The position numbers were made by a program, and so were the translations under genes. A stretch of DNA of 64,000 nucleotides. Origin: Salibaculum halophilum (GTDB lineage Bacteria > Pseudomonadota > Alphaproteobacteria > Rhodobacterales > Rhodobacteraceae). The notes below the pieces were generated by a model. It saw only the letters and a program-made list of their open reading frames with translations. It ran no database searches and had not been told where the DNA came from. The stretch lies in the NCBI RefSeq assembly GCF_002094885.1, contig NZ_MSIT01000009.1:1-64000 (forward strand), written 5' to 3'. Of this stretch, positions 17,281 to 26,068 are shown in pieces. Numbering within the stretch: the first letter of the stretch is position 1; every line of letters starts with the position of its first letter.

Positions 17281-17982
17281 TCAGGTGCGGGCCGCCTCGA
17301 AGGCCGCCCAGGCGGCCTCGAACCGTTCGAAGTCGAATCCGGGGTCGCGGGCCGGCTCCAGCACCAGGCGCTCGGTCTCCAGCAGCTTGGGGATGGCGCG
17401 GGCCAGCTCGGGCAGGTGGCCCGCGGGGATGACCAGCGCGCCGTGGCGGTCGGCATGGACCAGGTCGCCATCGGCCACCTCCAGCCCGAAGACCCTGACC
17501 GGCGTGCCGATCTCGCGCACATGGACAAAGGCGTGGCTCGGCCCCACCGACCCGGCGATCACCGGGAACCCCTCGGGCAGGTCGCCGAGGTCGCGCATCA
17601 CGCCGTTGGTCAGCGCGCCGGACAGGCCAAAGCCCTTGTGAACGGTGGTGTTGATCTCGCCCCAGAAGGCGCCGACGGCCGCGGCGCCGTCGATGTCCTC
17701 GACCACCGCCAGCGCGGGGCGCGGACCCTGCGACATGTGGCGGTAATAGTCCATGCGGCGGGCGCGGATGACCTCGGGCGCCTCCTCGGGCGGGGCGGCG
17801 GCGGCGATACGCGCGGTGCGGGCATGGCCCACGATCGCGCCGGCCTCGGGGGCGCTGCACAGCACCGTGCCGCGGGTGAAACGATCGAAGCCGCGTTTGC
17901 CCTCGACCACCTCGATGGCATTGCACACGGTGGGGGTATCGACCCGCCGCAGCAGGTCCAGCAGGGATTGGTCCATTGTCAT
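17281..17982 (-). CDS. RraA-like / HMG-CHA aldolase-fold protein
   Basis: 233 aa from the ATG at 17982, which has GGAGGAG upstream and overlaps the alpha/beta hydrolase stop (ATGA). Matches the RraA/methyltransferase-4-like fold: GALTNGVMRDL (substrate and metal region), FPVIAGSVGPSHAF, and GLEVADGDLVHADRHGALVIP. In catabolic clusters such proteins are often 4-hydroxy-4-methyl-2-oxoglutarate or 4-carboxy-4-hydroxy-2-oxoadipate aldolases making pyruvate or oxaloacetate. It is the last gene of cluster A and could do the final cleavage. The role as RNase E inhibitor is unlikely here. Confidence 0.82.
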   Translation of the reverse strand: MTMDQSLLDLLRRVDTPTVCNAIEVVEGKRGFDRFTRGTVLCSAPEAGAIVGHARTARIAAAAPPEEAPEVIRARRMDYYRHMSQGPRPALAVVEDIDGAAAVGAFWGEINTTVHKGFGLSGALTNGVMRDLGDLPEGFPVIAGSVGPSHAFVHVREIGTPVRVFGLEVADGDLVHADRHGALVIPAGHLPELARAIPKLLETERLVLEPARDPGFDFERFEAAWAAFEAART

Positions 17983-18665
17983 GTCTCCTCCAGCCAGCGG
18001 CGCAGGGCCTGCGTGGTCTTTTCCGGTTGTTCCAGGGTCGGCAAGTGCCCGGCCCCGTCGATCACGGTCAGGGTCGAATTGGGCAGCAGGTCGTGCATCA
18101 GTTCGTGCCGGGCCGGCGGGCACAGCCCGTCGTCACGCCCGCAGAGCACCAGCGCGGGCCGCTCGAAGCGGCGCAGCGTGGCGCACTGGTCGGGCCGGTC
18201 GCGCAGGGCGCGCGACTGGCGCAGGAAAACCTCCGGCCCGAGGTCCAGCGCCATCTGCATGCACAGGTCGAGGATCGCCGCGCGCCCCGGCCCGTCGGTC
18301 AGGTAGTTGGGCTTCATCTCGTCGCGCATCACCGCGGCCAGCCCGCCGGCGGCGGCGCGGTCCATCTGCGGCTGGCGGCGGGCCTTGACGTGCGCGGCCT
18401 CGGCCAGCGGGTTGGTGTCCATCAGCGCCAGCCCGGTGACGCGGGCGGGAGCCTGCCGGGCCACCTCCATCGCGACGATGCCGCCCATCGACAGCCCGCC
18501 CAGCGCGAACCGGTCCGGGGCCTGCGCCAGAACCTCGGCCGCCAGCGCCGGCACGGTCTCGGCCCCTGTGACGGGCAGCACGGTCGCGTCCAGCGCCGCG
18601 ACCTGCGCATCAAAAAGCCGCGCGTCGCACATCATGCCCGGCAGCAGGACCAGTGGCGCCGTCAC
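17979..18665 (-). CDS. alpha/beta hydrolase
   Basis: 228 aa from a GTG at 18665 that overlaps the stop of the MetE-like gene (GTGA). The family's catalytic triad is visible: Ser in GLSMGG, Asp in CGRDDGLCP and His in GAGHLPTLEQPE. Its size and motifs fit the enol-lactonase/ester hydrolase group. Translational coupling on both sides places it in cluster A; it probably opens an ester or lactone intermediate. The substrate is not known. Confidence 0.88.
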   Translation of the reverse strand: MTAPLVLLPGMMCDARLFDAQVAALDATVLPVTGAETVPALAAEVLAQAPDRFALGGLSMGGIVAMEVARQAPARVTGLALMDTNPLAEAAHVKARRQPQMDRAAAGGLAAVMRDEMKPNYLTDGPGRAAILDLCMQMALDLGPEVFLRQSRALRDRPDQCATLRRFERPALVLCGRDDGLCPPARHELMHDLLPNSTLTVIDGAGHLPTLEQPEKTTQALRRWLEET

Positions 18666-19783
18666 CCGACCCGCGCCGCGCCGTCGGCCAGCGCGCCCAG
18701 CTTGGCATAGGCGATCTCGGGGTCGACGGCGCCGTAACCCGCGAAGGTGCCGAAGCCGCAATCGGACCCGGCGATCACCCGGTCCGCGCCGACGATGTCG
18801 ACGAAGCGCCCGATCCGCTGGGCCACGAGGTCGGGGTGTTCGACGAAATTCGTCGTCGTGTCCACCGCGCCGGGCACCAGCACCTTGTCGTCGGGGATAT
18901 CCGGCTTGCGGTCGCGGAACACCGTCCATTCGTGGCCGTGGCGGGGGTTCGAGGTCTCGAACAGCACGTAGCGCGCCCGGGTCGCCATCAGCGTGTCGAA
19001 CATGCTGGCCATGGAGATATCGCAGACATGCGGGCCCTCGTAGTTGCCCCAGCAGATATGCACGCGCACCCTGTCGGCGGGCACGTCGGCCAGCGCGTGA
19101 TTGAGCGCTTCGACATGGGAATTGGCGATCTTCAGGAACTCGGCATCGGACAGGTCGTTGAACAGCATGTGCCGCGACAGCGCCAGGTCGGGGCAGTCCA
19201 GCTGCAGGTCGAGGCCCGAGGCGACGATGGTCTCGTATTCTTCCTTCATCGCGTCGGCCAGCGCGGCGAGGTAGGCCTCGCGCGTGGGGTAATGATCGTT
19301 CTGCAGGAAAAGCGAGATCACGCCGGGGCTGGCGGCGTTCATGAAACCGCGCTCGGCCCCGTGCTCGGCCATCGCCGCCTTGAGGTTGGCGATGTCCTTG
19401 CGCAAATCGTCCTGCCCCTTGGACTTCACCTCGCCCACGCACATCGGCCGGGCGTATTGCGGCGTGCCGCCGTCATCGGCCAGCCGCTTGAGGAAACTGG
19501 GAAACTGCTTGAGGTCGGCGGGCGCGTTGCGCGGGCTGTCACCGTCGAAGCCGGTGTAGCGGTCCTTGACGTAGGTGGCATAACTGATCTTGGAGGTTTC
19601 GCCATCGGAAACAATGTCGATGCCGGCCTCTTTCTGTTTGCGCACCGTGTCTGACACGGCCGCCGTCATGCAGGCGTCGAAAGCGGCCGGGTCATAGCCG
19701 GTGCCATGCTCGCGGGCGAAGATGAAATCCACGACCTCCTGCGTGCGCGGCAATGATCCCACGTGGCTTGTCTTGATCGGCAT
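18662..19783 (-). CDS. cobalamin-independent methionine synthase II-like protein
   Basis: 373 aa, matching the C-terminal half of MetE. Zinc-ligand regions are visible as RVHICWGNYEG and AGSDCGFGTF, plus SHVGSLPRT at the N-terminus. Stand-alone proteins of this type usually transfer methyl groups between small thiols or act on other substrates, and are not the main methionine synthase. In cluster A it sits between a methyltransferase and a hydrolase, so it may handle a methylated or thiol intermediate. It ends 4 nt inside the hydrolase start. Confidence 0.87.
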   Translation of the reverse strand: MPIKTSHVGSLPRTQEVVDFIFAREHGTGYDPAAFDACMTAAVSDTVRKQKEAGIDIVSDGETSKISYATYVKDRYTGFDGDSPRNAPADLKQFPSFLKRLADDGGTPQYARPMCVGEVKSKGQDDLRKDIANLKAAMAEHGAERGFMNAASPGVISLFLQNDHYPTREAYLAALADAMKEEYETIVASGLDLQLDCPDLALSRHMLFNDLSDAEFLKIANSHVEALNHALADVPADRVRVHICWGNYEGPHVCDISMASMFDTLMATRARYVLFETSNPRHGHEWTVFRDRKPDIPDDKVLVPGAVDTTTNFVEHPDLVAQRIGRFVDIVGADRVIAGSDCGFGTFAGYGAVDPEIAYAKLGALADGAARVG

Positions 19784-19787
19784 CTGG

Positions 19788-20393
19788 TCAGTCCTCCTTG
19801 CGCGCCATCAGCACGCTGTGCTTGTCGGTTTCGGGGTCCTCGGCGAGGAACCCGGTCAGCCGCATGCGGTGATCCTCCAGGCAGGCGGCATACTGCGCGG
19901 GCGAGAGAGAGGCATGGTAGACCGGTTCGCCGCCGACATCGCCCGTGGCCTCGCCCGCCTTGGGGCCGACCGTCACCAGCAGCGCCCCGCCGGGGGCGAG
20001 GTGCGCGGCCATGCGGCCCAGGGTCTGCCGCTGGGCCTGGGGGTCGAGGTGAAAGAAGCTGTCCCATGCGACGATGCCCGCGAAGGTCTCGCCCAGTTCG
20101 AGGTCGCGCATGTCGCCTTCGCGCCAGTCGCCGTCGGGCCAGCGCCCGCGTGCAATCTCCAGCATCGGGGCGGCCAGGTCCAGCCCGGTGACGTGAAAGC
20201 CCTCGGCCATGAACCAGCGCGCGATGGGCTCGCCCGCGCCGCAGCCCAGGTCGAGCACCCGCCCGCCCGTTGGCAGCGCCGCGGCAAAACGCGCCAGCCA
20301 GCGCGCCTCGAACAGCACGCGCGAGCGTTGCGCGTCATAGACCGCCGCCTGGCGTTCGTAGACCCCGCGGATATCCTCGGGCCGGCCGTTCAC
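19788..20393 (-). CDS. class I SAM-dependent methyltransferase
   Basis: 201 aa. Motif I VLDLGCGAGEPIARWF (about residue 48), acidic end of beta 2 in VTGLDLAAPMLEIAR, and GIVAWDSFFHLDP are typical of class I methyltransferases. It overlaps the HAD-like gene upstream by 4 nt and lies 4 nt from the MetE-like gene. The methyl acceptor cannot be predicted. Confidence 0.88.
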   Translation of the reverse strand: MNGRPEDIRGVYERQAAVYDAQRSRVLFEARWLARFAAALPTGGRVLDLGCGAGEPIARWFMAEGFHVTGLDLAAPMLEIARGRWPDGDWREGDMRDLELGETFAGIVAWDSFFHLDPQAQRQTLGRMAAHLAPGGALLVTVGPKAGEATGDVGGEPVYHASLSPAQYAACLEDHRMRLTGFLAEDPETDKHSVLMARKED

Positions 20394-21031
20394 ACCGCGA
20401 CCTTGCCGGCCGGGGCCAGCGAGCGGACCACGGCCTCGGCATCCTCGAAGTTGGCGTCGTCATGCAACGCGCCGGGAAAGGCGGTGCAGGTCAGCCCTGC
20501 ACCGAGGGCCGCGCGCAGCCCGTCGGGGTTGTCCTCGACGGCGCGGGCGGCGGGGGTGCCCAGCCGCGACAGCGCCAGCGTGTAGACCTCGGGGGCCGGC
20601 TTGGGATCGGCGACATCGGCGCGGGTGAGGATCAGGTCGAAATCCGCCTCCGACAGACCCGTCGCCGCCAGAACCGCCGTGACGTTGGCGGCACTCGTCG
20701 TCGTCACCAGCGCCACCGCGTCGCCCGCGTCGCGCGCGGCCTGCATCGTCTCGGCCACGCCAGGGCGCAACGGCACGCCCCGGGTCAAGTCTTGCTGGAA
20801 CAGCGCGCTCTTGCGGGCGTGCAGGGCCGCGACGTCGACCGAGGCGCCCCGGCGGTCCGCCTCGGCGGCGATCCGGTCGGCCCCGCCCGAGCGCGCCAGC
20901 AGGGCGCGATAGCGCGCCTCGGACCAGTGCCAGTCCAGCCCGGCCTCGGCAAAAGCCGCGTTGAAGGCCGCGCGCTGCAGGTGCGAGGTTTCGGCCAGAA
21001 CGCCGATGGACCCGAGGAGAAGTGCCGCCAA
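20390..21031 (-). CDS. HAD-superfamily protein lacking the motif I nucleophile
   Basis: 213 aa from a TTG at 21031 with AAGGA 8 nt upstream. Overall it matches the CbbY/phosphoglucomutase-like HADs (HLQRAAFNAAFAEAGLDW, LVTTTSAANV for motif II, DPKPAPEVY for motif III, VEDNPDG for motif IV). Motif I, normally DxDGT, reads LLGSIGVLAET: both aspartates are gone. Since the first Asp is the phosphorylated nucleophile, ordinary HAD phosphatase chemistry should be lost. It might be a binding protein or use altered chemistry. The frame is otherwise intact. Confidence 0.82.
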   Translation of the reverse strand: MAALLLGSIGVLAETSHLQRAAFNAAFAEAGLDWHWSEARYRALLARSGGADRIAAEADRRGASVDVAALHARKSALFQQDLTRGVPLRPGVAETMQAARDAGDAVALVTTTSAANVTAVLAATGLSEADFDLILTRADVADPKPAPEVYTLALSRLGTPAARAVEDNPDGLRAALGAGLTCTAFPGALHDDANFEDAEAVVRSLAPAGKVAV

Positions 21032-21062
21032 GGGGTTTTTCCTTTCGTGCTGCGGGCCGGGG

Positions 21063-22028
21063 TCAGCCTTGCCAGGTCGGCCCGGCGGGATCGTCCGTGC
21101 CCACGATGTGGTAAAGCGCGGCCGCGCCGGTCATCGACGGCACCACGCTGTGGGACAGGTTTTCGGGCACCGACATGGTGTCGCCGGGCGCAAGGGTGGC
21201 GCGGCCGCCCTCCCAGTCAACCCGCCAATGGCCCGTCACCGGCATCAGCACGCTGGGCCGGTCGTGGCTGTGCCTGTCCTCGGTCGCGCTCTCGCGGGTG
21301 AGGAAGTCCACCTCGAAGCCGGGCTTGTCGCGCAGCATGCCGGTTTCCCCGATCACCCTGGCCGGGGCCTTGTCCGCCAGTGCGACCATGTCCCAGTAGC
21401 GCGCGACATGGTTGGGCAGAACATCGGCCGTGGTCGGCTCGGGGCGCTTGGCCAGCTCGTCCGCGCTCATCAGGGGCATCGGCTTGACCCCCTCGGGCAG
21501 GGCCTGGCCCGCCTTGGTGTCGTAGAGCTTGCCGGTCTCGGCCAGAACGAGGCCGTGATCGGCCGCCTCCTCGATGACCTGGGGCGCCCACATGACGCCG
21601 CCGCCGGCATCGTCACCGCCGAGGATGGCCATGATCATCCCGTAGTCGGTGCCGATATTCTCGAAACCGCGGAAAATGCCGGTGGGGATGTTGAAGATAT
21701 CGCCCGGCTCCAGCGTGACCTCGCCCGCGGTGCCCCAGCGCCCCCAGAAGAAGCGCCAGCGCCCCGAGAGGACGAAGAACGCCTCGGCGGTGTGGTGGTC
21801 GTGCAGCGAGTTGCGCACGCGCGGCGGCTGCCCGGCCGCGCCAATGTTGAAGCCGTGCGGGATGGTGATGTGCACGTGCTGGTCGGGGGATTCCGACACG
21901 CCCCCGCCGATGATCGTGAAGTTCTCCTTCTGGTCCGAACCCGGCGTGTGCGCGTCGATGAAGGCGGTCTTGCAGGGCTGCAGTTCGCCATAGCGGACGA
22001 TGCGGTGTTCCATTTCTTGCGGTGTCAT
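21063..22028 (-). CDS. bicupin protein, possible dioxygenase
   Basis: 321 aa. The first cupin (about residues 60-140) has HDHHTAEAFFVLSGRWRFFWG with metal-type histidines and glutamate. The second (about 235-310) keeps DRHSHDRPSVLMPVTGHW and GDTMSVPENLSHSV. Such bicupins include gentisate- and homogentisate-type ring-cleaving enzymes and many unassigned proteins. It is in cluster A, 31 bp upstream of the HAD-like gene. Two overlapping hairpins lie just before its start (22049-22092). Confidence 0.8.
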   Translation of the reverse strand: MTPQEMEHRIVRYGELQPCKTAFIDAHTPGSDQKENFTIIGGGVSESPDQHVHITIPHGFNIGAAGQPPRVRNSLHDHHTAEAFFVLSGRWRFFWGRWGTAGEVTLEPGDIFNIPTGIFRGFENIGTDYGMIMAILGGDDAGGGVMWAPQVIEEAADHGLVLAETGKLYDTKAGQALPEGVKPMPLMSADELAKRPEPTTADVLPNHVARYWDMVALADKAPARVIGETGMLRDKPGFEVDFLTRESATEDRHSHDRPSVLMPVTGHWRVDWEGGRATLAPGDTMSVPENLSHSVVPSMTGAAALYHIVGTDDPAGPTWQG

Positions 22029-22048
22029 ATGCTTAATCCTTTCGGGGT

Positions 22049-22092
22049 GGTGTCCTGATTGGTCGCGCGTCAGGACACCCGCCCCGGCGGGT
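22049..22092 (-). other. two overlapping, mutually exclusive hairpins in operon leader of the bicupin gene
   Basis: Perfect arms GGTGTCCTGA (22049-22058) / TCAGGACACC (22070-22079), and a second stem ACCCGCC (22077-22083) / GGCGGGT (22086-22092). The first right arm and second left arm share 22077-22079, so only one full stem can form at a time. They lie between the NTF2-like gene end (22165) and the bicupin start (22028), on the transcript of both. Could set relative expression or act as an attenuator. Confidence 0.5.
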
Positions 22093-22164
22093 GCGGGTTC
22101 AGGCGCACGGACCGGCGCGCCTGGAACAGCATGTGCAGCCGTCGTATGCCCTCGGGTTGATGCG

Positions 22165-23154
22165 TCACAGCGCGCCCGTGTGCATGAGGATCTGTTTCCA
22201 GATCGCGGTTTCGTCGAAGAGCGTCCATTCGCGGCGCAGCTTGACCTGCCCCGAGATCACCTCGCCCCACTCGGCCTGGGAAATCCCCAGCAGGTAGACC
22301 TCGGCCCCGGTGGGCGCGCCGAAGGCGCCCCAGCCCGAATGCGTGCCGTGCAGCGACCAGCGGATCGCCGAGCGCGGCGGCATGTTGGGATCATCCCGCC
22401 CGATCTGGTGGTCGATGGTGAAGGTGGCATCGGGCAGGGCCGCGCGCAGCCGCATCCAGAAGCCGTCGGCGGCGGCCCAGCCGTGGCCCGTCTCGCCGCC
22501 GGGGTAATGCACGGTCGCGGCGCGGTCGTATTCGGCCTCGATCGCGGCCATGTCGGCCCCCATGATCCGGCCCAGCAGGTCGGCGTGGCGCTGGCCCCAT
22601 GCGTTGTCGTTGCCCCGGCCCTTGTAGGGGCCGGCGGTGTCGGTCGCGGGGGTCAGCGGGCGCACGCAGGCCTCCGGCCCGCCCTCGCGCGCGATCAGGT
22701 CGCGGGCATAGGCCTCGGGCGCCCAGCCGATCTGTTTCACGATCGCGGTCTGGTCGCGGATCAGCCACTCGTCGTCGATGGCGTTGTTCCGGGCATGGCA
22801 ATCGGCGAGGATGCGGTATTGCAGCTTCGCCCCCGAGGCCGCGCCATAGACCCCGTCGCGCGCATGGGTCGCGGTCGAGATGATCCGGTGGCTCGACAAC
22901 ATGCCGTCCTCGGGCGTGCCCGACCAGATCACGTCCTCGCCCAGAAGTTCGCGGTCGGGAAACTCGGCCAGCGTTGCCATGGTCGCCGCGATCACGCCCT
23001 GGTTGCCCACCACGACAGAGGCCGGCGAGCGCACGACGATATCCGGCGCATAGTAGTCGTGCAGCGTGGCGATGCCGCGGTCTTCCCAGATTTCCTTGGT
23101 GATGCCGATGATGTAGTCGGGAAAATCGGCGAATTTCGGGTCGAAGCCCTTCAT
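22165..23154 (-). CDS. NTF2/SnoaL-like double-domain protein
   Basis: 329 aa from the ATG at 23154, which has AAGGA 8 nt upstream and overlaps the LacI-gene stop (ATGA); an ATG at 23163 is also in frame. Two NTF2-like halves: residues 10-130 (WEDRGIATLHDYYAPDIVVRSPAS) and 175-325 (ADMAAIEAEYDRAATVHYPGG, then FWMRLRAALPDATFTIDHQ). One of four such proteins in cluster A. The fold serves cyclases, dehydratases, isomerases and binding proteins, so the reaction is open. Confidence 0.83.
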   Translation of the reverse strand: MKGFDPKFADFPDYIIGITKEIWEDRGIATLHDYYAPDIVVRSPASVVVGNQGVIAATMATLAEFPDRELLGEDVIWSGTPEDGMLSSHRIISTATHARDGVYGAASGAKLQYRILADCHARNNAIDDEWLIRDQTAIVKQIGWAPEAYARDLIAREGGPEACVRPLTPATDTAGPYKGRGNDNAWGQRHADLLGRIMGADMAAIEAEYDRAATVHYPGGETGHGWAAADGFWMRLRAALPDATFTIDHQIGRDDPNMPPRSAIRWSLHGTHSGWGAFGAPTGAEVYLLGISQAEWGEVISGQVKLRREWTLFDETAIWKQILMHTGAL

Positions 23155-24173
23155 GCTGTCCATCCTTCGGGAATACGGGCCGAGCCGCGCAGGATCAGCT
23201 GGCCCTCGATTTCGATCTGCTGCGGCGCGGTGCCGGGAATTTCGACCTGCGCCAGTATCGTCTCGACGGCCGCGTCCACCATCCGGTTCACCGGCTGGCG
23301 GATCGTCGTCAGGTCATAGGCCGGCCAGCCCGCCAGCGGCACGTCGTCGTAGCCCACCACCGAGATGTCGCGCCCCGGCACCAGCCCGCCCTCGCGCAGC
23401 GCGTCCATCACGGCAAAGGCCATGTGGTCATTGCCCACGAAGATCGCGTCGGGCCGGTCCCGGCCGCCGATCAGCTGGCGCGCACATTCCATGGCGACCT
23501 CGCGCTTGTACATGCCGTCGACCATGGCGAAGGGCGTCACGCCGGCCTCTTGCAGCACCGACAGGAACCCCGCCTGCCGGTCGCGGCCCGTCGAACTGCC
23601 CTGCCAGCCCGCGATATGGGCGATCCGCGCGTGCCCGCCGGCCAGCAGGAATTCCGCCGCCCTGCGGCCCCCCTCGAAATTGGTCGAGGTGACCGAGGAA
23701 AAGCCGCTGTCGTCCTGGCCACGGTTGAACAGCACCACCGGGATGCCGGCCGCGTTGGCCCGGTCGGCCAGGGTCGAGCTTATGGCAACCGAGGCGGTGA
23801 GGATCCCGTCGACCTGGTAATCCATGAGGTCCTGCACGACCACGTCGGCGTCGTCGATCGAGTTCGTCGCCGTGAAGATCAGGATGTGATAGCCCTGCGC
23901 CTGCAGGGCATTGGACAGCCGCTCCAGCGCCACCGGGTAGAACTGGTTTTCCAGGTAGGCCACCACCAGCCCGATGATCCGGCTCTTGCCCGACACCATG
24001 GCCCGGGCGAGGACATTGGGCCGGTAGCCCAGTTCGGCGGCGGCCCGGCGCACCTTCTCGATGGTGCGCGGCGAGGCCGAGGCGCCGGGCGTGAAGACCC
24101 GGCTGACCGCCGACTGGCTGACCCCGGCCTTTTCGGCGACCTCTGCCGATGTTATTCGCGCGCGATCCATCAT
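23151..24173 (-). CDS. LacI-family transcriptional regulator
   Basis: 340 aa from the ATG at 24173, which overlaps the SDR stop. N-terminal helix-turn-helix ITSAEVAEKAGVSQSAVSRV with the hinge VLARAMVSGKSRIIGLVV, then a periplasmic-binding-protein-like sensor domain (FEGGRRAAEFLLAGGHARIAH, GNDHMAFAVMDALREGG, SVVGYDDVPLAGWPAYDLTTI). It sits inside cluster A and is the obvious candidate to bind the two palindromes at 32716-32729 and 32771-32784. The effector is likely the substrate of the MalEFGK-type importer or a derivative. Confidence 0.94.
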   Translation of the reverse strand: MMDRARITSAEVAEKAGVSQSAVSRVFTPGASASPRTIEKVRRAAAELGYRPNVLARAMVSGKSRIIGLVVAYLENQFYPVALERLSNALQAQGYHILIFTATNSIDDADVVVQDLMDYQVDGILTASVAISSTLADRANAAGIPVVLFNRGQDDSGFSSVTSTNFEGGRRAAEFLLAGGHARIAHIAGWQGSSTGRDRQAGFLSVLQEAGVTPFAMVDGMYKREVAMECARQLIGGRDRPDAIFVGNDHMAFAVMDALREGGLVPGRDISVVGYDDVPLAGWPAYDLTTIRQPVNRMVDAAVETILAQVEIPGTAPQQIEIEGQLILRGSARIPEGWTA

Positions 24174-24931
24174 CCGGCCGTCCAGCCCCCGTCCACCACA
24201 AGCGACGTGCCCGTGACCAGCGCCGCGGCGGGCGTCGCCAGGTAGACCACCGCGCCCATGATGTCGGCAACCTCGCCGACGCGGCCCAGCTTGATCTTCT
24301 CCTCGATCCAGCGCACCCGCTCGGGGTTGTCGAAGGTCGCCTCGGTCAGCGGGGTCCGGATGAAGGTCGGGCAGATGCTGTTGATGCGGATGCCGCTGGC
24401 CCCCCATTCGATGGCCATGGATTTCACCATGCCCTCCAGCCCGTGCTTGGAGGCGGCATAGACCGCCCTGTCGATTCCGCCGACATGCGCCATCTGGGAC
24501 GAAACATGGATGATCGACCCGCCCTGCCCGGCCGCCTGCATGGCCCGCGCGGCCTGTTGCGACAGGAAATAGGCCCCGCGCAGGTTCACGCCCATGACCG
24601 CGTCGTAATCGGCCGGGTCGGTCTCCAGCGCCGGGCCATGGCGGGCCAGCCCGGCGGCATTGACGACAACGTCGAAGGGGGCCCCGGCGAAGGCGTCGCG
24701 CACCGCCGCCGCGTCGGCCACGTCCAGCGCGCGGGCCTCGGCGCTGAACCCGGCCGCCTGCATCGCCGCGACCGCCTCGGCCAGCCGAGCCGCGCCGCGC
24801 GCGGCGCAGATCACATGCGCCCCGGCCTCGGCCAGCGCCACCGCGGCGCCCAGCCCGATGCCGGAGGAGGCACCGGTCACCAGCGCGCGCTTGCCGTCAA
24901 GGCGGAAACTGGGCATGCGCGGCAACTCCAT
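24170..24931 (-). CDS. short-chain dehydrogenase/reductase (SDR)
   Basis: 253 aa from the ATG at 24931, sharing one base with the upstream stop (TGATG). Classical SDR: cofactor loop TGASSGIGLGAA, NAAG, catalytic Ser in VSSQMAH, YAASKHG for Tyr and Lys, and C-terminal GTSLVVDGGWTAG. Should oxidise or reduce an alcohol/ketone with NAD(P). Coupled to the NTF2-like gene upstream and the LacI gene downstream in cluster A. Confidence 0.92.
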   Translation of the reverse strand: MELPRMPSFRLDGKRALVTGASSGIGLGAAVALAEAGAHVICAARGAARLAEAVAAMQAAGFSAEARALDVADAAAVRDAFAGAPFDVVVNAAGLARHGPALETDPADYDAVMGVNLRGAYFLSQQAARAMQAAGQGGSIIHVSSQMAHVGGIDRAVYAASKHGLEGMVKSMAIEWGASGIRINSICPTFIRTPLTEATFDNPERVRWIEEKIKLGRVGEVADIMGAVVYLATPAAALVTGTSLVVDGGWTAG

Positions 24932-25983
24932 CACGCCGCCCCCACAGGAAAGGGCACCGACCCGGGCACCCGCGCCTTGTTGAATTCGCGCAGCCGGGCA
25001 AAGACATCGACGCCCAACTGCCGATAGGCGTCGAGGATATCCACCATGACCCAGTTCTCGCGGATACGGCCCTGCTCCAGCCGCCAGAAATCGAGGCTCT
25101 TCATGGTGATCTTCTTGCCGGAGGGCGCGATGCCCATCCAGCCGTCATGGCTGACGGTCTGGATCATGTTGGGCCAGCCGGTCACGGCGACGTAGTCGTT
25201 GTCGCCGAAGAAGTGATAGGTGATCTCGTCCACGTAGCGTCCCCGGTCGGGCATGGCATTCAGGAACGGGATCTGGTGCCAGTTGCGGAACCCTGCGATG
25301 CCCCGGCCGGTGCCGATACCGGCGGGGCCGTACCAGGTCATGGTCTCGTGCCAGAAGCGCGGCATTTCCATCACTTCTGCGCCCCCCTCGCCGGGATGGC
25401 GCTTCATGTGGTCCAGCATGTCCACGATGATCCGCTGGCTCGCGCGGCTGTGGGCCTCGTCCCGCGCGGCGCGGACCAGCCCGTCGCCACTGGCCGGGCC
25501 GGGCACGCAAAGCTCACGCCCCAGCGACGGCGCCATGGGCCAGGCCCCCGCCTGCATCATCACCTCGGGAATGTCCCAAAGCGCCTGGTATTCGACCACG
25601 CGGCCCGCCGCGACGCGGTAGAACTCGTGGAACCGCATATGCGCCAGATGCCCGGTGGGCGGAATGTCCAGGAACGGTGCCGCGAAGGTGCCGATGAAAT
25701 GGCCCCCGCAACCGACCCAGTCACCGCCGTGGTCGTCGGTGCCGGCCATGACGATCCAGTCGCGCCGCTCCACGTCGGGCCAGGCGGCGCGCAGCACCGC
25801 CAGGGCCTGATCGTGAAAGGCCTGCGGGCCGGTCATCTCGCCGAAGGGATGGGCGAGCCGAAACACCGCCTCGGGCGCACAGACAGCATCCAGTGCCGCC
25901 CGGATCGCGCCCGCATCCCAGTCGTATTGCGCCGCCCGCACCCGCTCCAGCAGGCGCCTGTTTTCCAAATGTCGATCCGTCAT
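24931..25983 (-). CDS. NTF2/SnoaL-like double-domain protein
   Basis: 350 aa from the ATG at 25983. Two NTF2-like halves: residues 15-150 (YDWDAGAIRAALDAVCAPEA, MRFHEFYRVAAGRVVEYQAL) and 190-340 (WHETMTWYGPAGIGTGRGIA, LDFWRLEQGRIRENWVMVDI). The ending ENWVMVDILDAYRQLGVDVF is shared almost word for word with the NTF2-like proteins at 27385 and 32810, so they are paralogues. The start codon directly follows an intergenic repeat whose end supplies a weak RBS (CAGGG). Function within cluster A unknown. Confidence 0.83.
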   Translation of the reverse strand: MTDRHLENRRLLERVRAAQYDWDAGAIRAALDAVCAPEAVFRLAHPFGEMTGPQAFHDQALAVLRAAWPDVERRDWIVMAGTDDHGGDWVGCGGHFIGTFAAPFLDIPPTGHLAHMRFHEFYRVAAGRVVEYQALWDIPEVMMQAGAWPMAPSLGRELCVPGPASGDGLVRAARDEAHSRASQRIIVDMLDHMKRHPGEGGAEVMEMPRFWHETMTWYGPAGIGTGRGIAGFRNWHQIPFLNAMPDRGRYVDEITYHFFGDNDYVAVTGWPNMIQTVSHDGWMGIAPSGKKITMKSLDFWRLEQGRIRENWVMVDILDAYRQLGVDVFARLREFNKARVPGSVPFPVGAA

Positions 25984-25987
25984 CCCT

Positions 25988-26037
25988 GTCTTCTGGCCCA
26001 AAATATCCCGGGGGGTCCGGGGGGCAGCGCCCCCCGG
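25988..26037 (-). repeat. intergenic hairpin repeat, copy A
   Basis: On the minus strand: a GC stem (GGGGGG/CCCCCC), then GGACCCCCCGGGATATTTT and GGGCCAGAAGAC. The same core occurs at 43142-43188 and 58023-58074. It lies between the HisD-like and NTF2-like genes and ends 4 nt before the NTF2-like start codon. Confidence 0.75.
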
Positions 26038-26068
26038 CGGATCGGCGCGCCGCCGGCGCGTCGACCGC

